A stretch of DNA of 64,000 bases from contig OZ037896.1 in NCBI GenBank assembly GCA_964035575.1, positions 682,001 to 746,000 of the forward strand. Reading direction: 5' to 3'. The notes under the pieces are model-generated. The model saw only the letters and a program-made list of their open reading frames with translations. It did no database searches and was not told where the DNA came from. The stretch comes from Rhynchopus sp. YZ270_cl-10 (Eukaryota > Euglenozoa > Diplonemea > Diplonemida > Diplonemidae). Numbering within the stretch: the first letter of the stretch is position 1; each line of letters opens with the position of its first letter. Shown one piece after another: positions 1 through 8,949 of this stretch. A program made the translations under genes and the position numbers.

Positions 1-238
1 CCTCCTTGCGGAACTTCAGCGACTGTGACATATACACAGAGCCTGGACCTGGCAGCGTCGTTCCCATTACACCAGAGATCAAAGCCCCGACCATCATCCC
101 CGGAAGTACAGGGTCGTGGTCGGCAGAGTGCACCGTGTTGGCATCCCCTGCCATAGCGAGGAAGGCGCCCATCTCGCTTTTGGTGAACCTCTTCGCAGGG
201 CCCATAGCGAGCTGTCCTATGTGGAATCCCTTTGACAT
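1..238 (-). CDS. MaoC-like (R)-enoyl-CoA hydratase / hydroxyacyl-thioester dehydratase, 5' part
   Basis: Reading the minus strand from the ATG at 238 gives an open frame that runs off the left edge (79 residues visible). It begins MSKGFHIGQLAMGPAKRFTK and contains AGDANTVHSADHDP, the hydratase-2 motif with the Asp, Asn and His expected in the active site (residues about 31-44). LPGMMVGALISGVMGTTLPG and PGSVYMSQSLKFRK follow. This order is typical of single-hot-dog (R)-specific enoyl-CoA hydratases (PhaJ type) and of mitochondrial 3-hydroxyacyl-thioester dehydratase type 2. The family hydrates trans-2-enoyl-CoA or dehydrates (R)-3-hydroxyacyl thioesters in beta-oxidation or mitochondrial fatty-acid synthesis. 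The start is supported by the match at the very N-terminus and by the absence of an acceptor AG just before it. The location in the cell cannot be told because no targeting presequence is obvious. About half of a normal-length protein (roughly 130-150 aa) lies outside the window. Confidence 0.88.
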   Translation of the reverse strand, partial: MSKGFHIGQLAMGPAKRFTKSEMGAFLAMAGDANTVHSADHDPVLPGMMVGALISGVMGTTLPGPGSVYMSQSLKFRKE

Positions 239-541
239 CAGAAAAACAAAAATTTAGTTTGGGAAACAACCAGGGGATGAAGGTTGGTGTGTTGGAGGAG
301 GGTCACTGTGGAACAAGTGGGAGTGGGGGACACTTTTTCGATCGTATCTTCTCGAAAGTGCGGGGGTAAGGTACCCACTTTGGGGACCTGATGTTGGTGA
401 ACAGGTCCGCAAGAACATCGACAGCACCTTCCCTGTCGATGAGGTGTTCAAGTCCATGGGAGAAGGACAAAAAAAAAGTAATTTCATCATATGCAATCAA
501 TAAATTGATAGCATATGTTGAGGGATCAACAAAAATGTTTG
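239..541. other. intergenic, no supported gene
   Basis: Upstream of the MaoC gene. A short minus-strand frame (about 300-467) has a plausible amino-acid mix but no start, splice or family signal that I trust. Nothing else is seen. Confidence 0.4.
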
Positions 542-1317
542 GGGAATAGTCAGTTATGCCCTACCCTTTTTTTGAAATGGTCAGAGATACCCGAAAATAA
601 GTTCAGATATTGGTAAGAGATACCATAGATGGTAGTCGGCCCGAGTCGGGCCGAGTTTTTGGAAAATCTGGGACTCGCGAGGTACCCTAAATTGGTCAAA
701 AATGGTAAAAATGGTAAAAATGGTAGGAATTTTGGGGGCTTTTTTAGGGAAAAAATAGTGAGGGGAGTTGGGTCCAGTCATAGGAAGTGTAGAGAATTTT
801 TGAAAAATTCTTCCATTGGAATAAGGGTTTGCGGGCCTCACAGGGGGCTCTCCCCTCTTCCCCCTTTTAATACAAGGGCAGTCTCGTGACTATGTAACCT
901 ACAAAACCACCATTTAAGCACCTCAGTATCTACCCCATCTAAGCACCCTCAACCCTCATCCACACAGATTCGCCTCCTTAAACCTGCAAACCTGCAAACC
1001 TTCTAACACCTCAGAGGGCAAGGCCCGCAAACCCTTATTCCAATGGAAGAATTTTTCAAAAATTCTCTACACTTCCTATGACTGGACCCAACTCCCCTCA
1101 CTATTTTTTCCCTAAAAAAGCCCCCAAAATTCCTACCATTTTTACCATTTTTACCATTTTTGACCAATTTAGGGTACCTCCCGAGTCCCAGATTTTCCAA
1201 AAACTCGGCCCGACTCGGGCCGACTACCATCTATGGTATCTCTGACCAATATCTGAACTTATTTTCGGGTATCTCTGACCATTTCAAAAAAAGGGTAGGG
1301 CATTACTGACTATTCCC
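542..1317. mobile_element. 776-bp foldback (MITE-like) element with ~296-bp arms
   Basis: Bases 542-838 are repeated as a near-exact reverse complement at 1023-1317. The outer ends read GGGAATAGTCAGT and ACTGACTATTCCC. The arms include a (GGTAAAAAT)n-like stretch and a CCGAGTCGGGCCGAG block. About 184 bp of unrelated, pyrimidine-rich sequence forms the loop. There is no convincing coding frame and no clear target-site duplication. Short open frames within the arms mirror one another simply because the arms are inverted copies. Confidence 0.85.
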
Positions 1318-2048
1318 ATCTTTCTTTTTATGTTGTGTGTTTTGCAAAACGTAGAAAAGAAAAGTAAAATGCTTCATGCACAAAGTTGAAACTTCAGTAG
1401 ATTGGTTCCTGACATTAACCCTGTTTCAGTCCTAAGAATCATTCGAAAGGGTGGACATCTTCAGTGATTTCCCTTTATATGGTGGGTGAATGTCGTGAAA
1501 CCGACGTTCATGTGAACATTTGGTACCTTCTACTTCAGTTTTTTTTGGTTCGAGAATACACAAAATACAAAAGTTTTTTTTTCTCCTATTCCTTTCTCTG
1601 TCCTTACTGGATGTACTGTCTGATCACCAGGAGGAAGAGTAACCTCAAGAGTTTTGGTTTTGATGGCTGCCGTGTGTACGTAAAGTATTCCGTGCAATAC
1701 TTGCTACCAATCCAAACAAATACCGACACATCCTGTTTGTGTGCAAAAATAGAATAGTGAAAAACATACTGAATTTTCAGGACTTAGTAGTTCGCCGTCC
1801 AAGCAATGATTAAAACTAGTCATCCATTGTCCATCGTATTGAAACACCTACACAAAGACTAGAATACATGAGAGAAAAAAATCAAGCATCGTAACAAAAA
1901 ACCAGTGTTTTTTTCTGGAGGGCAGGGTTTTATCTTGGAAGGAGGCGAAAATGTCCCGGTAAACCGTTAACCCTTTGGGGACCAGCGACATAGGGGTGGC
2001 ATCAAAACAAAAAACGCGGACAATGTCCGCGTTTTTGGGGAATTTCAG

Positions 2049-2049
<1 letters not shown>
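1318..2049. other. gene-free stretch
   Basis: A 97-codon frame near 1464-1757 is rich in Phe, Tyr and Cys and has no recognisable motif. I see no gene or repeat here that I can support. Confidence 0.4.

Positions 2050-2085
<36 letters not shown>
2050..2085. repeat. 36-base poly-C tract
   Basis: An uninterrupted run of cytosines, followed by one T and six more Cs. It directly precedes the inverted block that also ends the structure at 5.9-6.07 kb. Confidence 0.95.
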
Positions 2086-2088
<3 letters not shown>

Positions 2089-2099
2089 CCCCAGGGGTA

Positions 2100-2287
2100 C
2101 CTGCACGGTGGCTTGGTCAGGTGACTGACCAGGCTTTTAGCCTGGTCAAAATGACCAGGCCCCCCCTTGGTCATGACCGAGGGGGGGCTTGGTCAGACCA
2201 GGCCCCCCCTTGGTCATGACGGGTAAAAATGCACGGTGGGGGGTTTGAAAACCCTGCAAAAAAAAAACAAAATAAGAGTACAAAGCA
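2100..2287 (+). repeat. terminal block A (left copy)
   Basis: This GC-rich block is built of short inverted pieces of TTGGTCATGACC and GGTCAGGTGACTGACC, ending in TGCACGGTGGGGGGTTTG and an A-run. The same block occurs in reverse orientation at 5902-6065. Each copy directly abuts a 9-bp minisatellite, so the two mark mirrored ends of a larger structure. Confidence 0.8.
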
Positions 2288-2465
2288 TGTATACTGTGTA
2301 TACTGTGTATACTGTGTATACTGTGTATACTGTGTATACTGTGTATACTGTGTATACTGTGTATACTGTGTATACTGTGTATACTGTGTATACTGTGTAT
2401 ACTGTGTATACTGTGTATACTGTGTATACTGTGTATACTGTGTATACTGTGTATACTGTGTATAC
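2288..2465. repeat. 9-bp minisatellite, unit GTATACTGT
   Basis: About 20 nearly perfect copies of a 9-bp unit that contains the palindrome GTATAC. The unit length is a multiple of three, so several frames stay open by chance. These are not genes. Confidence 0.97.
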
Positions 2466-3575
2466 CATACAATGCAACGAGGCCGAGTCGGCCTCGCCAA
2501 GGCCTGAAAATAAATACTCAGGCGTGCCTGAGGCGTACTCGGGATTAGTTACGTTTAAGTACGCCTCAGGCACGCCTGAGTATATTTATATTTCTTACCA
2601 GCATTTTGGTCATGAACAAAAAAGTATTTACCCCCAAATTTTGTGGTTTTCGATTCAGAGGTAGCAAAATCTTTCAAATGCGGGGTCGCACGATGAAAAA
2701 TGCGCCTCTGGGCCGAGCGAGTCGAAAAAATGAAAAGGGTTCGCTAAGCTTTGGTGCTGATGATATATATTTTGGTGGTACCTTCGGGTATTTTATTGAT
2801 TCAAGAATCATTGGAAAACAAATTTCGGGGGTGCTTTTCGACTGGGTCCCTTCGAGGCCGAACTTGATGCAAGATGGAAGAGGCTCATACAAGGCTGGAC
2901 CCTCTAACACTAGAGAGATCCCATCGAGATCCCAGAATTTTACGCAGGCCTCCTTGATCCACAGACCACAGCTCTATTTTTAGTACAACTATGGGGTGAC
3001 CAAAGGACTTTTTTATACATACCCGAGGTATGACTCATCTTCTGCGAAGCCTCTTTTTAGGAGGCAGTTTACTGTAAGCAGTAACCATGATATTTTTCCA
3101 CTAAAAATATCTTGCGCCCCCGCAATTTTCTCAGCAGGACACCGAAATTTTATTTCAGCACATTTCAGGGGGCGGAGGAAATACATGGCATGACTTAGAA
3201 ACGTGATGACCTGTGCATAATAATTTTATATATCAGCAGAAATATGAAACCGGGTATACTTTCCCCTGGTTTTTGGTACAAACTTAAAGTCACGCATTTT
3301 TTGCTAAAAAAATTGTCCGACCCCGGATTTTTTTCAGATCGCTCCGGAAATGCATCAGAGGCCCTTTTTGCGGGGAAAAAATACACACCAGGCGCCTGAA
3401 ACGCAAGTATGCGTTGATATATACTGAGGCGTGCCTGAGGCGTACTTAAACGTAACTAATCCCGAGTACGCCTCAGGCACGCCTCAGTGACGCCTCAGGC
3501 ACGCCTCAGATATATTTTCCAGATACGAGTATTTTCAGGCGTACCCGGCCTCGTTGCATTGTATGGTATACTGTG
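2466..3575. mobile_element. inverted-repeat element with ~120-bp arms
   Basis: The arm at about 2466-2595 (ACCATACAATGCAACGAGG, then repeated AGGCGTGCCTGAGGCGTAC pieces) recurs in reverse at about 3415-3575. Both arms contain multiple inverted copies of ACGCCTCAGGCACGCCT. The 800-bp interior has only weak frames, the longest 125 codons at 2606-2983, with no recognised domain. Both outer ends touch a minisatellite: 9-bp units on the left and 8-bp units on the right. It looks like a non-autonomous element. Confidence 0.7.
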
Positions 3576-3658
3576 AACACAGGTACACAGGTACACAGGT
3601 ACACAGGTACACAGGTACACAGGTACACAGGTACACAGGTACACAGGTACACAGGTAC
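3576..3658. repeat. 8-bp minisatellite, unit ACAGGTAC
   Basis: About ten copies of an 8-bp unit. It differs by one base from the CCAGGTAC unit of the array at 6831-7312. Confidence 0.95.
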
Positions 3659-4129
3659 CCACGCAGTGGCACATGACTTCAAGTGTGAGTGACTCACGCT
3701 TGAATTGAGGGAATGTGACACGCAAAAATATCGGGTCTTTTGTTTGTGCGCTCAAAGCCGGGCCGTATTTACAACAAGTAACTAAGCGTGGACATGCCAC
3801 CCCACGTGGACAAGTCACTAAGCGTTACAACAAGTAACTAAGTTTGGACAAGTCACTGAGCGTTACAACAATTCACTAAGCGTGGACACGCCACCTCCTC
3901 TCAACGAGGTTGACATGAAGCCTTCAACAAACCCTCAGCTTGTAGTGGTGAGACTTCTCCCAACGTCAAGATGTAACAAGCGTATAGTGCTCTGAAGCGA
4001 GAAGATGCCTACTGCCATCGTTTTTGAACCTGCAAAAACTTGGTTATCCATGTTGTTTGTGCGCTCCAAGCCGGAAAACAAAAAGGTGAAAAAATGTGTT
4101 AGACTGAAGTACGGTTGTTCTGGTTAATT
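3659..4129. other. gene-free stretch with short tandem motifs
   Basis: At about 3770-3895 there are four or five imperfect repeats of ACAAGTAACTAAGCGTGGAC and its variants. TTGTTTGTGCGCTC(A/C)AAGCCGG occurs at about 3739 and 4049. No coding region is apparent. Confidence 0.5.
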
Positions 4130-4910
4130 GAGTACTCAAAGAAAACAATCAAGCTTCTGTCTTTTTCAATCCGTTTTGTTTGCCCTGCAGCGCTGCCTCC
4201 AATCTTTTTATAATTGACAACAAGTTGTTTTATCAAAAAGTACCACCAGGCCCTGTCTTCGTGCACTTTAGGTGCAACGCCGCAGACAGGCCAAACACGC
4301 GTTGGACTCAGGAATGCCCGCTGTGCAGGTATCAAACCTGAGAACCAACTCCCAGCAACAGGGCGCCTTTTGGCGGGCGTTGTTGAGGGTGTTTGGGGTG
4401 CAAAGTTTTCCACAATTTTGATGCGCGGGTACAGAAGTGTTGTCTTGTTCTTTCATCTCTAGGAATGTAAATGTCAATCGCGTTTAACTACCACTAGGGC
4501 TTGTTCAGTGAACCCACGAGGGGTCGAAGGGGGTTGGTTATCCCATATCTATCAAAGGTTGTGTCGACCAGGCGAAACCACTATGTTACGCTGTATGATG
4601 ATAAATCAGAAGAAATAACAGTGCATAGCAACTGCAGGAAGTTTATTAAAAAAGAGTGCCTCACGCTACACAAACCACCACCCGCGATTGACTTAGATGT
4701 TATAACAAAGAGAATTCAGAACAAAACAACACCCTGCCCCATACACACTAAATTGCCATGCTTCAAGAGCATGCCTGGGCCAAAATTACTGTGACAAAAA
4801 AGGCAACAAAACCACCCACAAGGAGTGTGAATTGTGCACTGGTTTCGAATTTCTTGCACTAGCTATGCTCCCTGAGTTAATGGCTATAGTAGTGACTGAC
4901 TTTAACCCCC
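4130..4910 (+). repeat. dispersed repeat R1, copy 1 (transposon-derived)
   Basis: The segment aligns over most of its length with 7440-8262 in the same orientation. Shared stretches include CCTGTCTTCGT...CAGGCCAAACA, GAGAACCAACTCCCA, GGGTGTTTGGGGTG and ATGCTTCAAGAGCATGCC...CAAAAATTACTGTGACAAAAA, and a shared end at TTGCACTAGCTATGCTCCCTG. Its sub-block CAGCGCTGCCTCCAATCTTTT also occurs alone at 57959-58003, inside an intron. Confidence 0.75.
4501..4794 (+). pseudogene. transposon-protein fragment
   Basis: An open frame of about 97 codons includes YVTLYDDKSEEITVHSNCRK and FIKKECLTLHKPPPAIDLDV. The amino-acid pattern (VH-x-NC-R-K-x-I-K-K) resembles the N-terminal Cys/His region of some large transposon-encoded proteins. 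The frame has no good start. The homologous segment in copy 2 (about 7990-8260) is differently broken, so both are decayed remains. I do not recognise the exact family. Confidence 0.35.
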
Positions 4911-5346
4911 CGTTGTTGTCCGCAAACGACGTGTTTCCGCTACGACGTGTTCATTTCACGCGTGAAATACTTTGTCGGTTACATGACCGCAAAATCGCGC
5001 GAAGTAAATGGGTTATTCTATGTACGTCACACTCACTGCGCTCATGAAACAACATTAATTACCAACTCGTTTTGGCAAGCAAAACTCGTAAAATAGTTTT
5101 TGTAGCGAAAGTACACTGCGTACTGCATGACAGGTAGAACCCAAAATATCTGATATTTTCCTTGAATTCTTGGCATAGCTGATGACCTTTTATCATTAAC
5201 CCACACTCCTCCTCTCCGACTACATCTATTTCGTCGTCTGTTGGTGCTCTCACCATGAGGGGTTAATGACGGGTTAATGAAAATCAGGTAAAAAAAAATG
5301 GTCGTTCTCTCTGTATTTTGCGGGGGAGCGGGCTTTTATTTATTTA
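4911..5346. other. gene-free stretch
   Basis: No gene, repeat array or RNA could be supported. It holds a T/A-rich stretch and the duplicated phrase GGGTTAATGA near 5260-5280. Confidence 0.4.
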
Positions 5347-5463
5347 CCTACTCCCCCCCGTGCATAAGTCCGATGACCCTATAAGTCCGGGCAGATTTGG
5401 GCTCAGGATCAGACTTATACTTAGACAGCTCCCATTTAGACTTATACACTGCATGGGTCTGGG
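5347..5463. mobile_element. probable TA-flanked MITE (GCATAAGTCC type)
   Basis: TA precedes CCTACTCCCCCCCGTGCATA on the left and follows CATGGGTCTGGG on the right. The interior has several copies of (C/T)ATAAGTCC and its complement GGACTTAT/AGACTTAT. The plan (TA, C-rich head, GTG, family motif) matches the clearer elements at 21547-21814 and 23725-23981. The arms are diverged, so the call is tentative. Confidence 0.45.
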
Positions 5464-5597
5464 TACCTGGGTGCACAACCGAACGGCCGTGAGACACGTA
5501 ACACAGGCTGTGAGCTTACTGAGAGCTGTGAGAGCTTAGTGAGAACTAGTGGGAGCCGTGAGAGCTTATGAAGTCCTGTGCTGTGGTATCTCGCGCA
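5464..5597. repeat. short degenerate GTGAGAGCT repeats
   Basis: Several copies of GTGAGAGCTTA / GTGAGCTTACTGAGAGC lie between 5510 and 5570, just before the minisatellite. No gene. Confidence 0.6.
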
Positions 5598-5901
5598 CAG
5601 CACACACAGTATACACAGTATACACAGTATACACAGTATACACAGTATACACAGTATACACAGTATACACAGTATACACAGTATACACAGTATACACAGT
5701 ATACACAGTATACACAGTATACACAGTATACACAGTATACACAGTATACACAGTATACACAGTATACACAGTATACACAGTATACACAGTATACACAGTA
5801 TACACAGTATACACAGTATACACAGTATACACAGTATACACAGTATACACAGTATACACAGTATACACAGTATACACAGTATACACAGTATACACAGTAT
5901 A
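5598..5901. repeat. 9-bp minisatellite, unit ACAGTATAC
   Basis: About 34 copies of the reverse complement of the unit at 2288-2465. Six frames stay open through it; none is a gene. Confidence 0.97.
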
Positions 5902-6065
5902 CATGCTTTGTGCTCTTATTTTGTTTTTTTTTGCAGGGTTTTCAAACCCCCCACCGTGCATTTTTACCCGTCATGACCAAGGGGGGGCTTGGTCATGACC
6001 AAGCCCCCTTGGTCATGTTTTTAGCTTGGTCAGAGCCTGGTCAGTCACCTGACCAAGCCACCGTG
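5902..6065 (-). repeat. terminal block A (right, inverted copy)
   Basis: Reverse complement of the block at 2100-2287: a T-run, GCAGGGTTTTCAAACCCCC, CACCGTGCATTTTTACCCGT, then TCATGACCAAG iterations and GGTCAGTCACCTGACC. It ends at CCACCGTG, the same point where the left copy begins. Confidence 0.8.
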
Positions 6066-6710
6066 TGTAACGTGGAGCCGCGGGCCGGGCCTCTGGGCCG
6101 AGAAAAACCCCCTTTAGAAATTACGTGGGAAATGCTCTCGCCGTTATTCTGCTTTTGTATAAAGGGGGGGTGGACCTATTATCCGGGTAGACCTATTATC
6201 CCTAGGATAATAGGTCCCCCTGTTTTGGAGTTAAATTTTAACTTTTTAACTTTTGGGATGGTAAAAAAAAATTTATTAAAAATTTGGGGTGGGATTCTGG
6301 CGTTCGGCCCTGGCCCTGGCCCCGGATGCTGAAAACATGAAAATGCCCGAAAACACCGGCATTTGCATTTTCGGTCCGTCCGTTCTGTGGTGGGGTCAAT
6401 TTGCTGAAATGGACAAGTTCTTGGTTTTGGTCAAAATCCATGTAGGGTAAAGAGGGCCAAGGTATATACCACAACCCAGATTTTCTCACCCTGATGCTGA
6501 AAACATGAAAATGCCCGAAAACACCGGCATTTGCATTTCCGGAATCCGCCCGTTCTGTGGTGGGGGATATACAGAAAAATGGACAAAATTTTAATGACTA
6601 AAATTTTCACAGAATATAAACCCATACCCAATACAAGGGTAAATGACAAAAATTACCATAAAAACCCCCCAAAACCCAAAAGCCCAGACCCCAGACCCCA
6701 GGCCACCTCC
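6066..6710. repeat. dispersed GTGGTGGGGTCA-type repeat, two copies
   Basis: Two adjacent units at about 6330-6480 and 6490-6650 share CTGAAAACATGAAAATGCCC, GAAAACACCGGCATTTGCAT and CCGTTCTGTGGTGGGG. The same units occur at 30230-30690. A small hairpin at 6170-6215 is made of GACCTATTATCC direct copies facing GGATAATAGGTCC. No gene. Confidence 0.75.
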
Positions 6711-6830
6711 CTTACACGACGGACTAGTTATGACCATGACAGGTGATTTTACTAGTAAAATGACAGGTGAAAATTTTTGACAGGTGGTACCTGTCATTTT
6801 GACAGGTACCACCTGTCAAAATACAGGCAC

Positions 6831-7312
6831 CAGGTACCCAGGTGCCCAGGTACCCAGGTACCCAGGTACCCAGGTACCCAGGTACCCAGGTACCCAGGTA
6901 CCCAGGTACCCAGGTACCCAGGTACCCAGGTACCCAGGTACCCAGGTACCCAGGTACCCAGGTACCCAGGTACCCAGGTACCCAGGTACCCAGGTACCCA
7001 GGTACCCAGGTACCCAGGTACCCAGGTACCCAGGTACCCAGGTGCCCAGGTACCCAGGTACCCAGGTACCCAGGTACCCAGGTACCCAGGTACCCAGGTA
7101 CCCAGGTACCCAGGTACCCAGGTACCCAGGTACCCAGGTACCCAGGTACCCAGGTACCCAGGTACCCAGGTACCCAGGTACCCAGGTACCCAGGTACCCA
7201 GGTACCCAGGTACCCAGGTACCCAGGTACCCAGGTGCCCAGGTACCCAGGTACCCAGGTACCCAGGTACCCAGGTACCCAGGTACCCAGGTACCCAGGTA
7301 CCCAGGTACCCC
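6831..7312. repeat. 8-bp minisatellite, unit CCAGGTAC, ~60 copies
   Basis: The array is almost perfect, with three units carrying GTGCCCAGG in place of GTACCCAGG. It starts directly after the subterminal TGACAGGTACCACCTGTCA palindromes of the 8.7-kb transposon. Its unit shares CAGGTAC with them. Confidence 0.97.
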
Positions 7313-7439
7313 CAATGACATAACGAAGTATCGCTTGAAAGTACCGTTCAATAACCTTTCTTGGGTGTGCATGAAGTAGCACACAAGGTATATCAAACGG
7401 TAAATCAATCAGATAAACGTTACATCATCGGAAAATTGT
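7313..7439. other. short unique stretch inside the transposon
   Basis: Between the minisatellite and repeat R1; nothing recognised. Confidence 0.4.
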
Positions 7440-8262
7440 TGGCACCGCCCCCCTGTCTTCGTATTTATTACGTCGACAGGCCAAACAGCGTTGGGCTCAG
7501 AAGAAGCAGTGCAAAACACTGGGGATCAACATGAGAACCAACTCCCAACAACACAGGCTACCAAAGTAGCAGGTGGGGTGTTGCGGGTGTTTGGGGTGAA
7601 AGAAAATCGATTTTGGTAAGTTCCAGCAGAAAATTCTTAAGTTTGCACTAGTCGAGAGAGGCTTACCCGCTGCAGTGAAGCAGTGCACCCATTTAAGGAT
7701 GGAGAAGCGTGACACGCACATACAAGTATGTACGTTACTTCAACAAAGGCTGAATTCTGGTAATTCTAAGGGATGTGAATTCAGCCACCACGCAGGTAGT
7801 GTTTTAAGGTTCCTCGCTTTGTTCTGCACAGCGGCCTTATGATACAAAGGAGTTGCCCCCGCTCTCTTTCGCGCAAACTTAAGAAAATTCTGAAGTAACT
7901 ACAACCTGGCGTGCGGGTACAGATGCATTGCTTTGTTCTTTCCTCAAAGTCATGTGTGATCTCTCGGGTCTGTACTAAAGTCAGTGTTTAGATAAGCATC
8001 CACTTGACTCGTTCTAACAACCGTTGAAATCTAGAACAAAACAACACACTGCCCCTTCTCACACCAAGCCGCCATGCTTCAAGAGCATGCCCTGGGCAAA
8101 AATTACTGTGACAAAAACTGGTTTCTGGGGGAACGCAATATTTTCTTGTGTCTAGTCCTCCGCAAGCAGAGGACAGACTTTCCGGATCCCGAAGTCGAAT
8201 TTCTTGCACTAGCTATGCTCCCTGGGTTAATGGCTATAGCAGTGACTGACAAGAGTTTCCCA
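7440..8262 (+). repeat. dispersed repeat R1, copy 2
   Basis: This is a second, diverged copy of 4130-4910, in the same orientation, inside the left part of the transposon. It retains ATGCTTCAAGAGCATGCCC and GAATTTCTTGCACTAGCTAT. Its frames are interrupted. An insertion relative to copy 1 lies around 7620-7930. Confidence 0.7.
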
Positions 8263-8949
8263 CCCCCAGATGAAGAAAGAACCGACGCAGAGTTGTGGCT
8301 TCTTCATAGTTTTTTCTGCATTTTATAAGTTCATCCTGTGAGGGAGGGTGTTTTTGGAGGTGTGATGGGAAGAGGAAAAGAAAAAGCAAGAAGAAGAGAT
8401 ATTACTTTTTTGGTGTCGCTACTAGTAAATGACAGGTGTAAAGTATGACAGGTGGAAACCTGCCATGTCACAGGAAATGCTGTGTGTGTGTGTGTAACAA
8501 AATGAACGACCTCACCGACCCGCATAAAATAAAACTTATAAGAACAAAACCCAAGAAACAAACAAAAAAAAAAAAAAAAAGAGAGAAAACAAACAAGAGC
8601 AAACACTCTCAAAAGAAATGCTCGAGACTCGTTCCTCTTTGCTTGTTGCTCAAAAGACTATTAACGGGGGGGGGGGGGGAAAGTAAAGATTGTTTGTTGT
8701 TCGCTTCCACACCACTTCTGCACTCAGATTCAAGTCTTTTGGCTGTCCTTACAAGCGCCTGCCAAAACGCTCGCCTCGTGGGTGTGGACTTTTTTCTTTT
8801 TCTTTTTCCCTTTTTTTTCTTCGACTTGATTTACGGTATGGTTGTGTTTGACTGAAGTACAGAAAGTGTCGTGGAGCACAGGGAAGAAAAGAGAGAGAGG
8901 GAAAACCGGGGAGCGGGAGAGGGGAAAACCCGCAAACCTTAGATTTAAA

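Noticed and set aside
254-500. Minus-strand frame with GLEHLIDREGAVDVLADLF
   Set aside because: Composition is plausible for an exon, but no start, matching splice sites or recognisable family could be found, and it is not in frame with the MaoC gene.
2206-2573. Repeating frames such as VYTVYT or HSIHSI over the 9-bp arrays
   Set aside because: A 9-bp unit keeps every frame open; no start context, domain or flanking exon supports a protein.
5598-5901. CRISPR array
   Set aside because: Units are contiguous 9-bp repeats without unique spacers, in a eukaryotic context.
6777-7408. Frames encoding PRYPGTQV repeats over the 8-bp array, on both strands
   Set aside because: Pure minisatellite translation without unique protein sequence around it.
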